DNA of 64,000 nucleotides, taken from the NCBI GenBank assembly GCA_028554645.1, contig JAQOOI010000037.1:62001-126000 (forward strand), in the 5' to 3' direction. The stretch is from Omphalotus guepiniiformis (taxonomy: Eukaryota; Basidiomycota; Agaricomycetes; Agaricales; Omphalotaceae). Made by a program: the position numbers and the translations under genes. Positions 32,730 through 44,177 of the stretch are shown here, one piece after another (position 1 is the first letter of the stretch; every line of letters starts with the position of its first letter). The notes below the pieces were generated by a model. It was not told the origin of the DNA. It made no database searches and worked only from the letters and a program-made list of their open reading frames with translations.

Positions 32730-35199
32730 CCATCATTGGTTACTTGGAAGGACAAGCGAGTACACAAGATGCCTTTGTCGAGCAGGGATACCGATACTTA
32801 GGGCGGGAGCTAGCGCTGGTGATTTGTACATACACGTGGCGGCGATTAGGCCACATGTCCTCCGAAACGCTGACTCATTGAAAGGGAAATGACGAATGAT
32901 TGAGAATGACGCGTTTGCTTCAACAAAGGTTGAAAGAGAAATTGGCACGTTGACATCTACAAAGATTGTGAAATGTAAAATGGTGATTGTGAAGGCAGAT
33001 CATCTCAAACCCCTTGTCCTTTGGGTCGCGGGTGTAAGTATGCTGAAACTAAGCAGGAATGAGGCGAAAAATCTCCAAAAAGGGAAGGACCTGGCATGGG
33101 AAGGTAATAGGTATGCACACGCTGCCCCCCGGATTCCATTTTCGGCTACCCATCTTTGATCTCTTGAGCTCGAAAAGCTTTATCAAAGGCAACAAAGAAC
33201 ACGAAAGCTACATAATGAGTCTTAGCCACTCGAGGTTTTCGTATCCTTCGCGAAATCATCCCCTTCGTACCTTCGTACTTTTTCGTATCCTTCGCGAAAT
33301 AATCCCCTTCGTACTCTGCGCGACACCATCCCTTTCGTTCAAGACCTCTTCGAGTTTCTCGTACATCGCCCATGCCTAGCGCCCGCAAGCGCAAACAATA
33401 CCATTCTAAGTCTTTTGCCGCTTCCAAGCGACAAAAGACAGAATCGAGGCTGTTGCAGCTTCCCAATGAGATGCTGGCGTTGGTAAGTGACGAGCGCATT
33501 GTACTCTTATCACTCTGACCAAGACACTCCAGTTGTTCCAGTTCATGGGCTTGCCGGTTCTGATGCAATTCTCGCGCACTTGTAGACAACTTCGATCCTA
33601 TCTTACCGACCGGTCACAGTCGGTAAAAGATATTTGGACGATCGCGAGAACGGCTCGCGGCGTCCCGGATCCTCCAACTGGCCAGGAAGAGTGGACTTGG
33701 GCATACCTACTCTTTGGGCCTGCTAGATGCATGGCACGTGCCTTCTGCTCGTCTTCGTCGGGTCAAGTCTAATTGTTCTTTGTTCGGTGCAGGACTGCGG
33801 GGCCGCTCGGATAGAGACCATACAATGGGTACTAGAGAAGCGGCTCTGCACCAGATGCTTGCCAAAGCAGTACGTGCTCTGTGTTCGCCCTGATCTGGAT
33901 CTGCATTGCCTAGTGCTGAACATCGTCTCGCAGTCGAGTGAGTAATGTGGACAAGCTCACCGCGTTACAGAGAGAGGCTATTCGTCTCATCCCCCACATG
34001 AGTGGTACGTGACTCTCCTTGCGCCGCCGGCAGTCTCTGCTACCCAGTATGATCAGGGAATCAGAGAGACCAAACCAAGAACATTGTGTATTACTCAAAG
34101 AAACAGGTGGAAGTCATGTCCTTGCAGTTGCTTAAACTCGGACTCGGCGATTCTCCCGAGAACGCTAGCTTCAAGGCGACAGCAGAGGAGTCTCGGTTGC
34201 AGAAATTGCGCGTTAGTCCGTTCCTTTTGCAGATAGTGTTCCCGAAGCTGATGTCGATCTGCGTCACGGTAGCTTATACGTGAATGGGAAGTATTCTTCA
34301 AGAAAGATAAAGAAAAGGACCATGGGTTGGGTGCGAAGATCAGTCGCATGTACAGGTAAGTATTCTTTGCGTTTTTTCTTGTTTACATTGAAACTCAAGT
34401 TCTTCTGTTCAGAATATTTGACTATTTGTTGCTCAAGAACATTCCTTACGAGGAGGCAAATATGCTTCGCAGACACCCCCTTGTTTGGAAGACGACTCCT
34501 CTCAAAGCGAAAGGTATGGCGTTGTCGAAGTCAACGCGTGTGCCACCATTTCTTACAGTCGTGATCCTCAGAGTGGAAGAAGATTGAACATGTATTGATC
34601 AGCGCACTGGAGAGGGCGCGCTTTATCCGTCAAATTGAAGCAGATGTTGGTTGAAAATAGTCTTCCCACCTTCTTTACCTTCATTATCATGTCCTCCCTG
34701 ATCGTCTTGCCGTCTTCTTACCTTCCTTACCCATCGAGTCTTCCTACCTGCTTGCGTCCTCCCTAATTGCCTTGCCGTCTTCTTGCCGTCTTCTTGCATT
34801 CTCTTTGCGTCTCATCAAGTTCTTACTTTCTTTACTGCAACCATGTCCTTCTCTTTACCTAGTCGCTCTAACAGTGTAATATATCTCCGGTTTTCTATGT
34901 CTGTGTATCTTCAAGTTCTAGATCTGTCAGTTCGTCCTCCTCCAAATTCTCGGGGCCAAAAATGGCGGCATATGCGGGAGCCAAAGCATAGGTGGCGGGA
35001 TTGCAACCCTCTCCTTGCACCTTCAGGCGTGTAGTCCGCTCAGTTACCAGACAATGCAATTGAGAAGTACTTACCTCAGGGTGATTTTGCGAGCTCGGAG
35101 GTAGCCTCGGAGGTATGCGAATCTTCAATCCAGAGGTGCTGCTCTTACCGAAGCAAGATTGTTTTTAGATAAACGTCGTTTGACCGAGGGTAAATGCTG
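32730..35199. repeat. Right arm of large inverted repeat
   Basis: This is the partner of 1-2470. It carries the F-box gene on the plus strand and exons 6-7 of the chromodomain gene on the minus strand. The known similarity stops at 35199 only because the left arm meets the window edge there. In this arm the chromodomain gene continues intact to 35697. An imperfect tandem repeat of about 38 bp lies at 33239-33315, just upstream of the F-box start, and contains the repeated words TATCCTTCGCGAAAT and CCCCTTCGTAC. Confidence 0.95.
33372..34654 (+). CDS. F-box protein, 293 aa (right arm copy)
   Basis: Exons are 33372-33482, 33533-33733, 33793-33869, 33934-34004, 34057-34211, 34273-34355, 34413-34513 and 34572-34654; all phases join over 882 nt. 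Intron 2 appears to be GC-AG (donor GCACGT at 33734), since no GT donor keeps the frame. The F-box (residues about 28-60) spans intron 1: LLQLPNEMLAL, LFQFMGLPVLMQFSRTCRQL. DCGAARIETIQWVLEKRLCT is a Cys motif typical of Agaricomycete F-box proteins. VYYSKKQVEVMSLQL and REWEVFFKKDKEKD helices follow. It probably acts as an SCF substrate receptor. The basic N-terminus (SARKRKQYHSKS) could be nuclear. It is convergent with the chromodomain gene; 240 bp of pyrimidine-rich sequence separates the two stops. Confidence 0.72.
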
Positions 35200-35697
35200 T
35201 GAAGCTTACTTTCGCAAGCTTTTTAGAAATTCGAGTTTGTTTTGCCCAGTAAATCTCCAATAGCACTGGACAACGCAGGCCGGAAGCGGGCTCCCACCTG
35301 GACAATCTCTTGAGCCTTCCGCGTCCCGGGATTGGCGATACTTACGAATTCTCGGATGAAGGATACCCCTTCCACTGTATTAAGATAGTGGCCATTGGAA
35401 TAGACGTTTGAGTACGAGCTCGGAGATCACTCACTTTAATTAGGTATTCCTAACCCAATGTTCACCCGTTAGATATAGAATGTAGTGTCGAGAAGTGACG
35501 CGAGAGCTTACAGGCGATGTTGCTAGACCTCGGTGGTCCAAAATTTTTTCTATGTACAACGCAAACCAACGAAACATCAGCTCAAACTAACTCTGGCCCG
35601 ATGCCAGCTACTCACCTACTTCCCATAGTTCTTCTCCGCCTTCGGTAAAGTAGCGCTCGGTCGTCTTACCTCGAGCAATTGCATTCGAGCGATTCAT
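34895..35697 (-). CDS. Small chromodomain protein, 148 aa, seven exons
   Basis: Minus-strand exons are 35616-35697, 35512-35549, 35435-35449 (15 nt), 35346-35374, 35210-35297, 35075-35143 and 34895-35020; phases sum to 447 nt. The chromodomain is assembled across five exons: ELWEVEKILDHRGLATSP, EYLIK, WKGYPSSENSWEP. It has the aromatic-cage-like W and the usual KWKGYP...SWEP core, so it should bind methylated histone tails. The C-terminal half is Pro/Ser-rich then acidic (LEEDELTDLELED). Only this copy is complete: the left arm copy runs off the window, 61515-61854 is truncated and 39695-39980 is degenerate. Promoter-like module copy 4 lies about 230 bp upstream. Confidence 0.78.
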
Positions 35698-36510
35698 GAC
35701 GAGGAAGCTTACAGAAAGATAGAGCGAGATAGAGCAAATGAAATGAATTTCTTGGCTACTACTGCAATGCTAGCTATTAGCCTAGTATTAAACCTTCGTT
35801 GTGGGTCAAGTCAATGTCGAAGTCAACGTCAAACGCGTAACACGTGACACACTGCCTCATCTAATATCGGATGGGAGGCTGAAATCTGCCAGAAATAGAT
35901 AGTCGATTCGTGGGTATGAGTCTCCTATTCTGGGAGATATCGACCCGCTGATTATATATCAGTAATCGGGGGATTCGTGTTGAATCACGTGATCATCTCC
36001 TCTCCAAACCTCCACTGTTCCTCCCTCGATAAGAGGTATTTTGCTGCTCGCCGTGAGTACTGAGTTCTTATGTTGAGCGCGCGCTTATTGTGTCCAGCGT
36101 AGGATGCTCTGGCGACACTGTTCATACCCTCGAACGCGGAAATTGACTGCCCAGCTGCATGCCCAGCAATTGAAACGTGTTGTCAATCGACGTTTTCGGA
36201 GACACGCGCGGTACTAAATGAAACCAAATCCTAGAGATGATTTGGAGAAAGGAGCGGTGATCACGGTTTTTAGGGCAGAGTTCAGGTACCTGAAGCTGCG
36301 TGCCGAGGAGACTACTGAGCGAGGGATTGATACAGGAGGCGCTGGAGGGTAAACTTTGCGTGAGTATTGAGATTTTGTTTGCTGAGCGTGCACTTATGGT
36401 AACTGGCGCAGGATTTTCTGGAGACACAGCCTCGATCGCCGAAACAATCCTGAACGTTATGCCAATCAACTCTTACTTTTGCCAACCGCCTACCAGCCTT
36501 CCCCATTCAC
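35381..36510. repeat. Direct repeat of 61531-62620 (chromodomain 5' part + module + exon-like unit)
   Basis: The two copies lie in the same orientation at an offset of 26157 bp for most of their length and are nearly identical. Left similarity ends inside exon 4 of the chromodomain gene. Confidence 0.9.
35924..35951 (+). promoter_or_regulatory. Shared promoter-like module, copy 4
   Basis: CCTATTCTGGGAGATATCGA, then CCCGCTGAT, with ATCACGTGAT about 40 bp further right. About 230 bp upstream of the minus-strand chromodomain gene. Confidence 0.55.
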
Positions 36511-37880
36511 GTCTCAGTCTATCGACATCTGCAGCCAGGAAATCCACGCACATAGGTCCCGGCAACAAGACTCATTGAGGAGCTCCAACGCGAACGAGAA
36601 GCCCGGGAGCGCGGAGGATGATTCATGTTGCCTACAAGGAGCACGGCGGCGAAACACGAGATGAGCAACGTGCATTTAGAAGTGAAGGAGTCTGCGTTGC
36701 AAAGCGCACTGAAATGACCTCGCTCGCGCCCAGTTGTTCACACAATTTCGGTCACAAACCTGCTACTTTTCCTTCCGCGCCCGCCAGACCAGTCTCCGGG
36801 ACGTCCACTTGTCCCGGCACCAATTGCACTTCTAAAATGCGCCTAGCCCACCGCTGCGCGGTGACTCTTCATTCTCCCACCCCCATCTGGCGGCGCCTAC
36901 TGTCCCCACCAACCAAGGCCACGCGATTGAGGAGTAGATTGAGGAGGCGATTGCGGCTCCTTTCGTGGTGCTGCGGGTGGCTGTTTTTGCACGCGACCCG
37001 AGGCGCGGCGCTTCACCGCAGCTAGTTAAAGGCGGACTGCAGCAGAGTCTGCAGATGCCTGGCACTTGAATTATTTTGGCTGCAGAACCTCTGAAGCGCA
37101 TGCTGCAGAACTCGCAAGTGCTCCAGTGGCGTGACCTGCAACCACTTGCGAGACCTCTGCGGGATCCTGCGGATGCGGTTCTCACTGCTACTAGATTTCA
37201 AGCGCCTGGACTGCTACCGTGCTGCTACCTGGGCAGGTGGCTGGTTCTAAGCATCCGGAGTGCCTTGAGGTCGAGGTTTCACTTCTTGCCGATGGTCCGA
37301 ATGCCGAATTGCGACTGCATCTGGTCTTGAGGATCTAGCTACCGACAATGCGAGCCGGGAACTAGGCATGTTGTCAAGGCGCTAAATCTTCGCACCCTTG
37401 GTCTCGCTTAGCCGGGGGTCTGCGCACTTGGAGCACGCTGGGAGCGCGCAAGTCTGCATTCTGCTTTCCCTGTGTCTCGTTCGCAGGCCGAGTATTCTCC
37501 ACCACCTGCACTCCAGCCTCTTCCTCCCAGGGCAATGCGCCTTCTTCGACTGCTTTGCGTTCTCCCTCTACCAACGAACGCGGCGCCCCAGCTAGCGCAA
37601 CTTACTCCACCCCCGCCTCTTCCTCCCAGGGCAATTCATTTTCGACTGCTTCATCTTCTCCCGGGTATTTCAGGCGTTTAGGAGAGAGCACGACCGATTT
37701 TGGGTACTCGCAGCCCATCCCAATCTCAACCTATTTGCTGCAGGGCGCGATAGCGGTCTCATTGCAATCAAGCATTCTTAGTGAATGCGCTCTATTATAT
37801 TCGGGACAATTGTGTCCGTTTGTGCGACTTTGAAGTGGCTTCTGACATCGGTCTATTGAGCGCGCGCAAGTTTGCGATTG
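35930..37880. repeat. Dispersed repeat R4, copy B (longest version)
   Basis: Aligns inverted to 8117-9612 and direct to 54737-56230. It uniquely retains about 450 bp (36555-37005) that the other two lack; that part holds an open frame rich in Arg/Pro (36618-37025) with no recognised domain. The Ser/Thr-rich TPASSSQGN frame is at 37480-37740. Confidence 0.85.
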
Positions 37881-38737
37881 CAAAGCTGCATGCCCGGCAA
37901 TCAGACTGTTGCCAACTGCAAGCGCATTTGGCTTTTGGAGGTTCCTAGAAGTTGCAAGCACGTTGCTTGGAGATGGCTCGAGTACTCACCAGCGGAGAAA
38001 ATCTCTGTATCCTTCCGACCCGTCTCTGTTTCATAAAATTTGCGCCACACACTGATATCAAGGAGGTCGCGCGGCAAGTCATCGGGCGGATAGTGGTGAT
38101 GAGCTGGATGAGGGAGGCGACTCCTGCGCAGCGATCAACCGAGACCAGTGCCAAATGCCTGCTGCACTCCACTTCGGGTATCTACCTAATCCTCAACCGA
38201 TCCCCTTCTCGCTCATATTTAGAGGCTCGTATGCTCCAACGCATCAGTCGCGTTCAGGATAGCCCTGCGTCATCTGCGTCTTTTCAATACTAAGGACTCG
38301 GATTGCGATCGGACCAGACAGTGCTCATCACTTTTTTTTGTGTCTTTGACTTGTCTTCCTTCTGCCTTCCCGCCTACCGCCGCTCTCAAATGTCTGCTCC
38401 CTCGTTTATCAGCCCTCGCGGTGCTCGCGTTGATTCGGGACGTTCTGCAGCCCTTCGCAGCACTCCTCACCACGACAAAGGTGTATTGCATTGCGCTCGC
38501 TACGTCCCCTTCCCCCCGACGCTCTCGTTGTAATGTGTACTTCAATTAGCTTAACTAACACCCACTAGTCAGACTTTTGCATTACCAGTGCTCATGTCTC
38601 GCAGGGTTGTCATTTTATTATTTCCGTGCAATATATCCAGAAATTGATCTGATTCCGAGGGCAGATCGATTCAAGGTCGGCCTCAACCGTGATGCCATCT
38701 CCCTCTAAGTAGAACATCACAGATGATCTCCCCTGGT
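37870..38737. repeat. Dispersed repeat R2, copy B
   Basis: See 3510-4400. Contiguous with R4 copy B, an arrangement matched by the 61.5-63.8 kb locus except that R4 is missing there. Confidence 0.85.
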
Positions 38738-39694
38738 TTTATGGATATCGTTCATGACGACACCGACAATCGTGAGCGAGGTTGATCGAAAGCGGTAAGA
38801 AAGCGACATTGTGCGAGGATTTCTATGTTGGAGAAGATGCGCAGCTCTATGACGCGGGTACAACCGTCATTTATTTGTTTGGGGACCTATTCTCCTTCCA
38901 ATTCTCGCCCTTCTCACAGGTGGCATTCCTCGTCCCCGTACGACCTTACAGCATATTCGCAATTTCGAACTGCAACAGAACTTGTAAGAGGCGGAGTATG
39001 CTGCGCTGATGCGAGCAATTTATCAGGATCGGGCTTGCACGGTAGCGTGTCATTTTCGTGCGCACAGCATGGCGGTGTCAAGGTCGTGGACTTACAGGCA
39101 TCATGGGCACCCGGGCCATTAATGAGTGTGTTGGGATCTAGTGAGCAATCGGCGGTGTTGGACGTGTTTCCGTTTGTTGGTAATAGTCATCTGCAAGCCG
39201 GCGATCGTCCAGGAAGATTTGTACCACAGATGGCTGTTAACGTACGATATCAGTACGTCCGTTTTAGTCTGTAGCTGGCTTTCACTTTTCATTGAATCAC
39301 TGCTCTGCAGATGTGAATGAACCCTAAAGAACGCAACGTCAAGGACCCGTTCAAAAGTGTATCGTGGATGTCTACTCTCGATACGGTTGAAAGCTTCTAA
39401 TATTATCTATCTATGCCTCATTTCCCCCCGCCTTACGCGGCGTGAGATTTGGTTTTGTCCAGTTGTCTTGTGGCTTTGCTGGGTGAAGACCTGCATGCGG
39501 TGAGTCTACGTCACTTACTGGTGAAAAAATATTCCCTTTCCCCTACTTTAGCGAACCATTTTTTCGTACATTTATAATACGGCTTTGTGTCGTCTGACCT
39601 CTTCTCCTGGCTGCCATCGCTGTGCCCATCAGTCGTCGTCTCTCTCCAGGAGAAGCCGGCGCTCCAGAGCGCAAGACCAGTGGCTGCGAGGATC
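38738..39694. other. Unassigned stretch with a 149-codon open frame
   Basis: ATG 38825 to stop 39274 is open on the plus strand but has no recognisable domain and no splice support. About 38950-39020 matches 3440-3510 inverted. The rest looks single-copy. Confidence 0.35.
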
Positions 39695-39980
39695 ATGAAT
39701 CGTTCGAACACAACTGCTCGAAGTAAGACGACTACATTACCAAAGGTGGAGAAGAAATGTGTAGGTGGGTAATTGACGCCCGCGCGAGCCAGTTCGAGCT
39801 AATGCTTTCGTTGGTTGCAATGTAGTGGACTGAAATCCTGGGAATTCTGGACCACCGAGGCCCAGCAATATTGCCTGTAAGCAAGTGTACCAAACGGGTG
39901 TTTGCGAATCGCGGTGACCTCTTCGTTTCAGGTTGAGCGAGCGGCAATTGAACGTAGTATTTCTAATTAGGAACTTTCTT
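39695..39980 (+). pseudogene. Degenerate chromodomain gene fragment
   Basis: MNRSNTTARSKTTT from ATG 39695 matches the start of the chromodomain gene (MNRSNAIARGKTTE). Beyond an intron-like gap, EILGILDHRGPAILP matches EKILDHRGLATSP. The splice phase gives an immediate stop and the WKGYP core is absent. An older, diverged copy in opposite orientation to 34895-35697. Confidence 0.55.
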
Positions 39981-40253
39981 GAAGGTGAGCATTTGTCACC
40001 ATCATATCTGACGGATCCTCACCATTTCCACGTTGTCTGAAGAATAATTGATTTCGTTTTGGGTTACTGTATGTGAGTAGTTGCTTGTAATTTCGCGCAA
40101 TCAGTAAGCGGAGTTTCCCACCGTATCTGTCATCGGAAAGCACATTTGATGCCTTAAATGGAATAGAACATGTGGACTGTGGTTTTTACATATATATCGG
40201 TTAACGCTGCGTGATATACATACCCCTTACTCATACACAACCACGAGCAATCC

Positions 40254-43200
40254 ATGGCCCCGCAAAAACCCTGTCATTGTCGCTCTCACAATTGTAGCGG
40301 GCGGCGGGTTGATGCCCACGTTTTCCGAGCCCACCATCTAGACGATCGCCGGCTTGCAGATGACCACCATCAACAAGTGGAAACGCGACTTGATGCTGCC
40401 CTGGAGCGCCAGTACACTGCGCTTAGTGAAACCCTATCTCAAGTTCGAATAGAAGGGAAAGACCCTGTTCTTCTTACAGCGATGGGAGCGCCTCCTGCTC
40501 CTCGACCAACCCAGCATTCCTTAAGTCGCGCTCTCCAACAAGTCGCAACCACTAATAGAGTACTTCAGCGATTGGAGGACTTGGTGGCGCTGATCTCAAA
40601 CGATCTGGGAGACGCAAAGAAAGAGCGCCTCCTAGAATGGGAAACCAACGCCGGTAGCATGGAGGTCGAACTAAGGATCTGCGAAAGATGGAAGCGCCCC
40701 GAAGTCAAAGAGCTGTGTCTCCAAGCTCGTCGAGTGCTCACTCGTTGCCATACACTCATTGATGCTCGCCGCCAGACCCTGACGCTGATGGAGGAGGAGA
40801 AGCGGAGAAATATGGACGGTCCAGGTGCCCATGACACCTGTAAGTCCAAGATTTTTCACAGGATTATTGCAGGATCTGACTCTTCAGCTAGCACACCACT
40901 ACAATGGGCCACTCGAACGAACCCACCCTGTGATCCAACTGGTGGTTTTCATGATAGTGGCCTGCAACGTGGTCCTTCGCTTACCTCGGCGAGGATGTAA
41001 TTGGCTCTTTGGCATGAGCTACTACATCTGCCAAACGGCGATGCTTTTTGCATTGAGCATGACCGAATTACCCGCATTCATTAGGAGAATGATGTCAATT
41101 TTTCCTCGCGACCTTGACACCGCCAAGCAACAGTTCAATCTTGGCGGCAAGGAGACCATTTATGCTGTATGCACGAAATGCCACGCTACGTACAAGCCCG
41201 ATCCTGATAAACCGCTCGCGCCGTATCCTGTGCGGTGCAACTCCAAGCGCAATCAGGGGCATGCTCGGGGTGGTGCCTGCGACACTATCCTAACCCGCGG
41301 AAAGAAACTAGGCAGCGACACGGTTTATGTTCCTATCCGACCTTTTGTCTCTTTCGATCTCAAAGATTGGCTTGGTGGTATGCTCTCTCGCCAAGGTTAC
41401 GAAGACATGATGGATGCAGCATGGACCCGCACAGGGGAAAAGCTGTCACCAGATGAGCTGGTGGACATATTTCATGGCTCTGTTCTGAAGGAGTTCAAAG
41501 GGCCAGATGGCAAAACACATTTCAGCCTGGGTGGAGATGAGGGCCGCTATGTCTTTGCGTTGGGTTTTGATTTCTTTAATCCTTTGACAAACAAAATTGC
41601 CGGAAAGAGGAAATCTGTGGGAGTCCTCACTCTCACTTGCTTAAACCTACCACTGGAGATACGGTATAAACCAGAGAACATGTTCCTCGCTGGTATCATC
41701 CCTGGACCTCGGGAACCTCCTCTGGTCGTTAACTCGTATCTCACTCCCTTGATTGATCAATTCCTCGAGTTTTGGAACACCGGGGTGTTTTACAGCCGCA
41801 CATTCAAATTCGAGATGGGACGACGAGTTATATGCGCCTTAATCGCTGTTATTTGTGACCTTCCTGCAGCGCGGAAGTTGGGTGGTTTTGCTGCGTGCAC
41901 GGCCAAGGTGTTTTGCACGCGATGCTGCTGCCGGACTGATAAGGAGGGTCTAAATAACTTCGACATTGAAAATTGGCAAGAACGAACAAACGAGGACTGG
42001 CGTGAATCTGCCCGTCAGTACAAGGAGATGGCTGAATTTAACCATAACCGTGCTGAAGGCTTCTTAGCAACAACGGGAACTCGATGGAGTGAACTTTTGC
42101 GCCTACCTTATTTTGACCCTTCCCGCTTCATAGTAGTCGATTCCATGCACAACCTGTTCCTGGGTTTGCTAAAGGACCATTTTAGAACAGTATTTGGTTA
42201 CCGAGTCGAACACACCGAAGGCGGGGAGAAAGATGATTTGGAGGAGCCCCTGGTATATTCCATCGCCATCGAGCCCTCTGCAGACAACCCCTCCCCTCAG
42301 GGCAAGAAACCCGAAGATGATGTCAGAAAGATCATTGACAAGCTTCAGCACCCCATGGCCGTCTCATTGCAAGATAACATCACGTTCTTTGAAACAGTCC
42401 AGAAATTTGCCAGATTTAACAGGGCTGCTCTGCTCTTCGTGGCAAAAGGTGTTTCATGCATCAAGCACGATGCCTCGGACGTACCCAAGAAAGGCCAAAA
42501 GTCTGCTAAGGAAAGACGAGAGAACGCCATGCTAGCACAACAACATGTATCACCAGCAGTGAACGAGGCAAATCAGACGCGATACACTATCGCATACCAG
42601 CTATTAGACTGGGTAAGAAACCTACAGCCTTGTGTTTCCATAGCTAACCATGCATGTCAGCGAAAAGGTCAATTGGAAGTTGAAGGAGCGCCGCTAGCGA
42701 CGGCGAGTGTCGGCAATGTATTCAGTTCACAAGAGATCAAGGAAATATGGAATGATATCAATACCACTGTGAAGCCGGCTTGGTTCACATCTGTTCCAAC
42801 AACAGCAACGAGCGGTAAACTGAAGGCAGAGCAGTGGCGAGCTCTTGGCTTGACGTATATGCCTGCTTCCTTGCTCCGCCTATGGGGCGACTCGGATGGA
42901 TCAGATTACAAACGCAAACTGCTACACATGACCATGTGTCTTGTGTCTGCTCTTCATGTAGCGGTGTCGCGCGTTACGTCCGACAATCATGCCAACGCGT
43001 ACTTGTTATACATGTCGGAGTACCGCCGATTTCTTCAGGAGTTGTTCCCAACCTTTCATTGCCATCCCAACCACCACATGGCTATGCATCTACCTGAATT
43101 TTTGCGCATGTATGGGCCTGTTCACGGGTGGTGGATGTTTCCTTACGAGCGAGTCATTGGAATGCTGGAACGCATACCGACTAACTATAAAGAAGGTCTG

Positions 43201-44007
43201 CCCATCCGTGTTCTCATTTCTTTGGGTCTCTTTATGCTCAATACTGTGTTATAGGAGAATATGAGGCGACCATCGGGCGATCTTTTACTCAGGCGAATAA
43301 CTTGCGCGCGATTCAATACAAGATCCAGTGCCCTCAGGCCCATACAATATTCGTTTGAGATATTCCAGAAACTCATAACGACGCAAACGCAAGATACTTT
43401 GAGCTATGACTTGCATGATCCCTCAGAGCTGGATTTGGGCACCGATGACGTCTTAGATGCCATTATGGGATATCAAGGGACTAGGAAGAAACACAAGTTT
43501 CCGGACCATCTCAAAGCGGCTTTCCGAGCCACAGGAAAGTCTGCTCCGTCGCAAATTTACATGCCATCTAACTTCAAAATTCGAGGAGTAGGGTATTCGA
43601 CGCATCGCGAGCACGAAGGTAACAGCTGCGTCTTGTTGTCCATGCAAGGCTATGATAGGCCAATCCCGGTATGCATCGAAGACTTCGTCATAAATGTAGA
43701 ACAACCCTTGGAAACGTACATTGTATTTCGGCGACTACTACCTGCTACCACCCACAAAGACTTTTCAGCATCGTATCCTATTTTTCGGATGCAATTATTG
43801 CGTAACACCTTATCCAGCGAGGTAGAAATCGTGGATAGCGCGACGTTCGGTAATCCACCTCACTTTGCCAAGACGATCATCGCTGCGGCGGGTGAAGAGC
43901 TTGCAGGAGTCATTTCTTTGTCCAAGGTAGAGCATAGTCCAGGCTGCATGCACCAATGTGATGTAATTGACACTTCACTTGCAGACGCTTCGTTTTCAGG
44001 TGGTTAA
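40254..44007 (+). CDS. tnp2/CACTA-type transposase, about 1,150 codons, possibly frameshifted
   Basis: ATG 40254 starts a Cys/His motif (CHCRSHNCSGRRVDAHVFRAH). Exon joins proposed: 40254-40824 to 40862 (37-nt intron), an optional 48-nt intron at 42613-42660, and 43196-43254. The central part has the family hallmarks DLPAARKLGGFAACTAKVFC, VVDSMHNLFLGLLKDHFR and MHLPEFLRMYGPVHGWWMFP, YERVIGMLERIPTNYKEG. The tail (IRGVGYSTHREHEGNSCVLL, FRRLLPATTHKDFS) is also typical. Between about 43310 and 43370 the frame changes and no intron fits, so a one-base lesion is likely. No terminal inverted repeats or target duplication were found. Convergent with the Spt5-like gene. Confidence 0.75.
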
Positions 44008-44177
44008 CGGAGAGGCGAGGGTACAATGACCTGGCTTCGCTTAACTGTGTATATTTCATAACAATTGTAGTTTATGCCAGTATTTCATATTTCTAAATAT
44101 AAATTTATGTGCCCGAGCGTTGTAAATACCAAGAAAACTCCCTCGAAAATGCGAAAAACAAAAAAAATCACACCACT

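Noticed and set aside
1..35199. Inverted-repeat arms as terminal repeats of one giant transposon
   Set aside because: No target duplication or transposase tied to the arm ends, the outer end is not visible, and the arms hold ordinary spliced genes. Segmental duplication is simpler.
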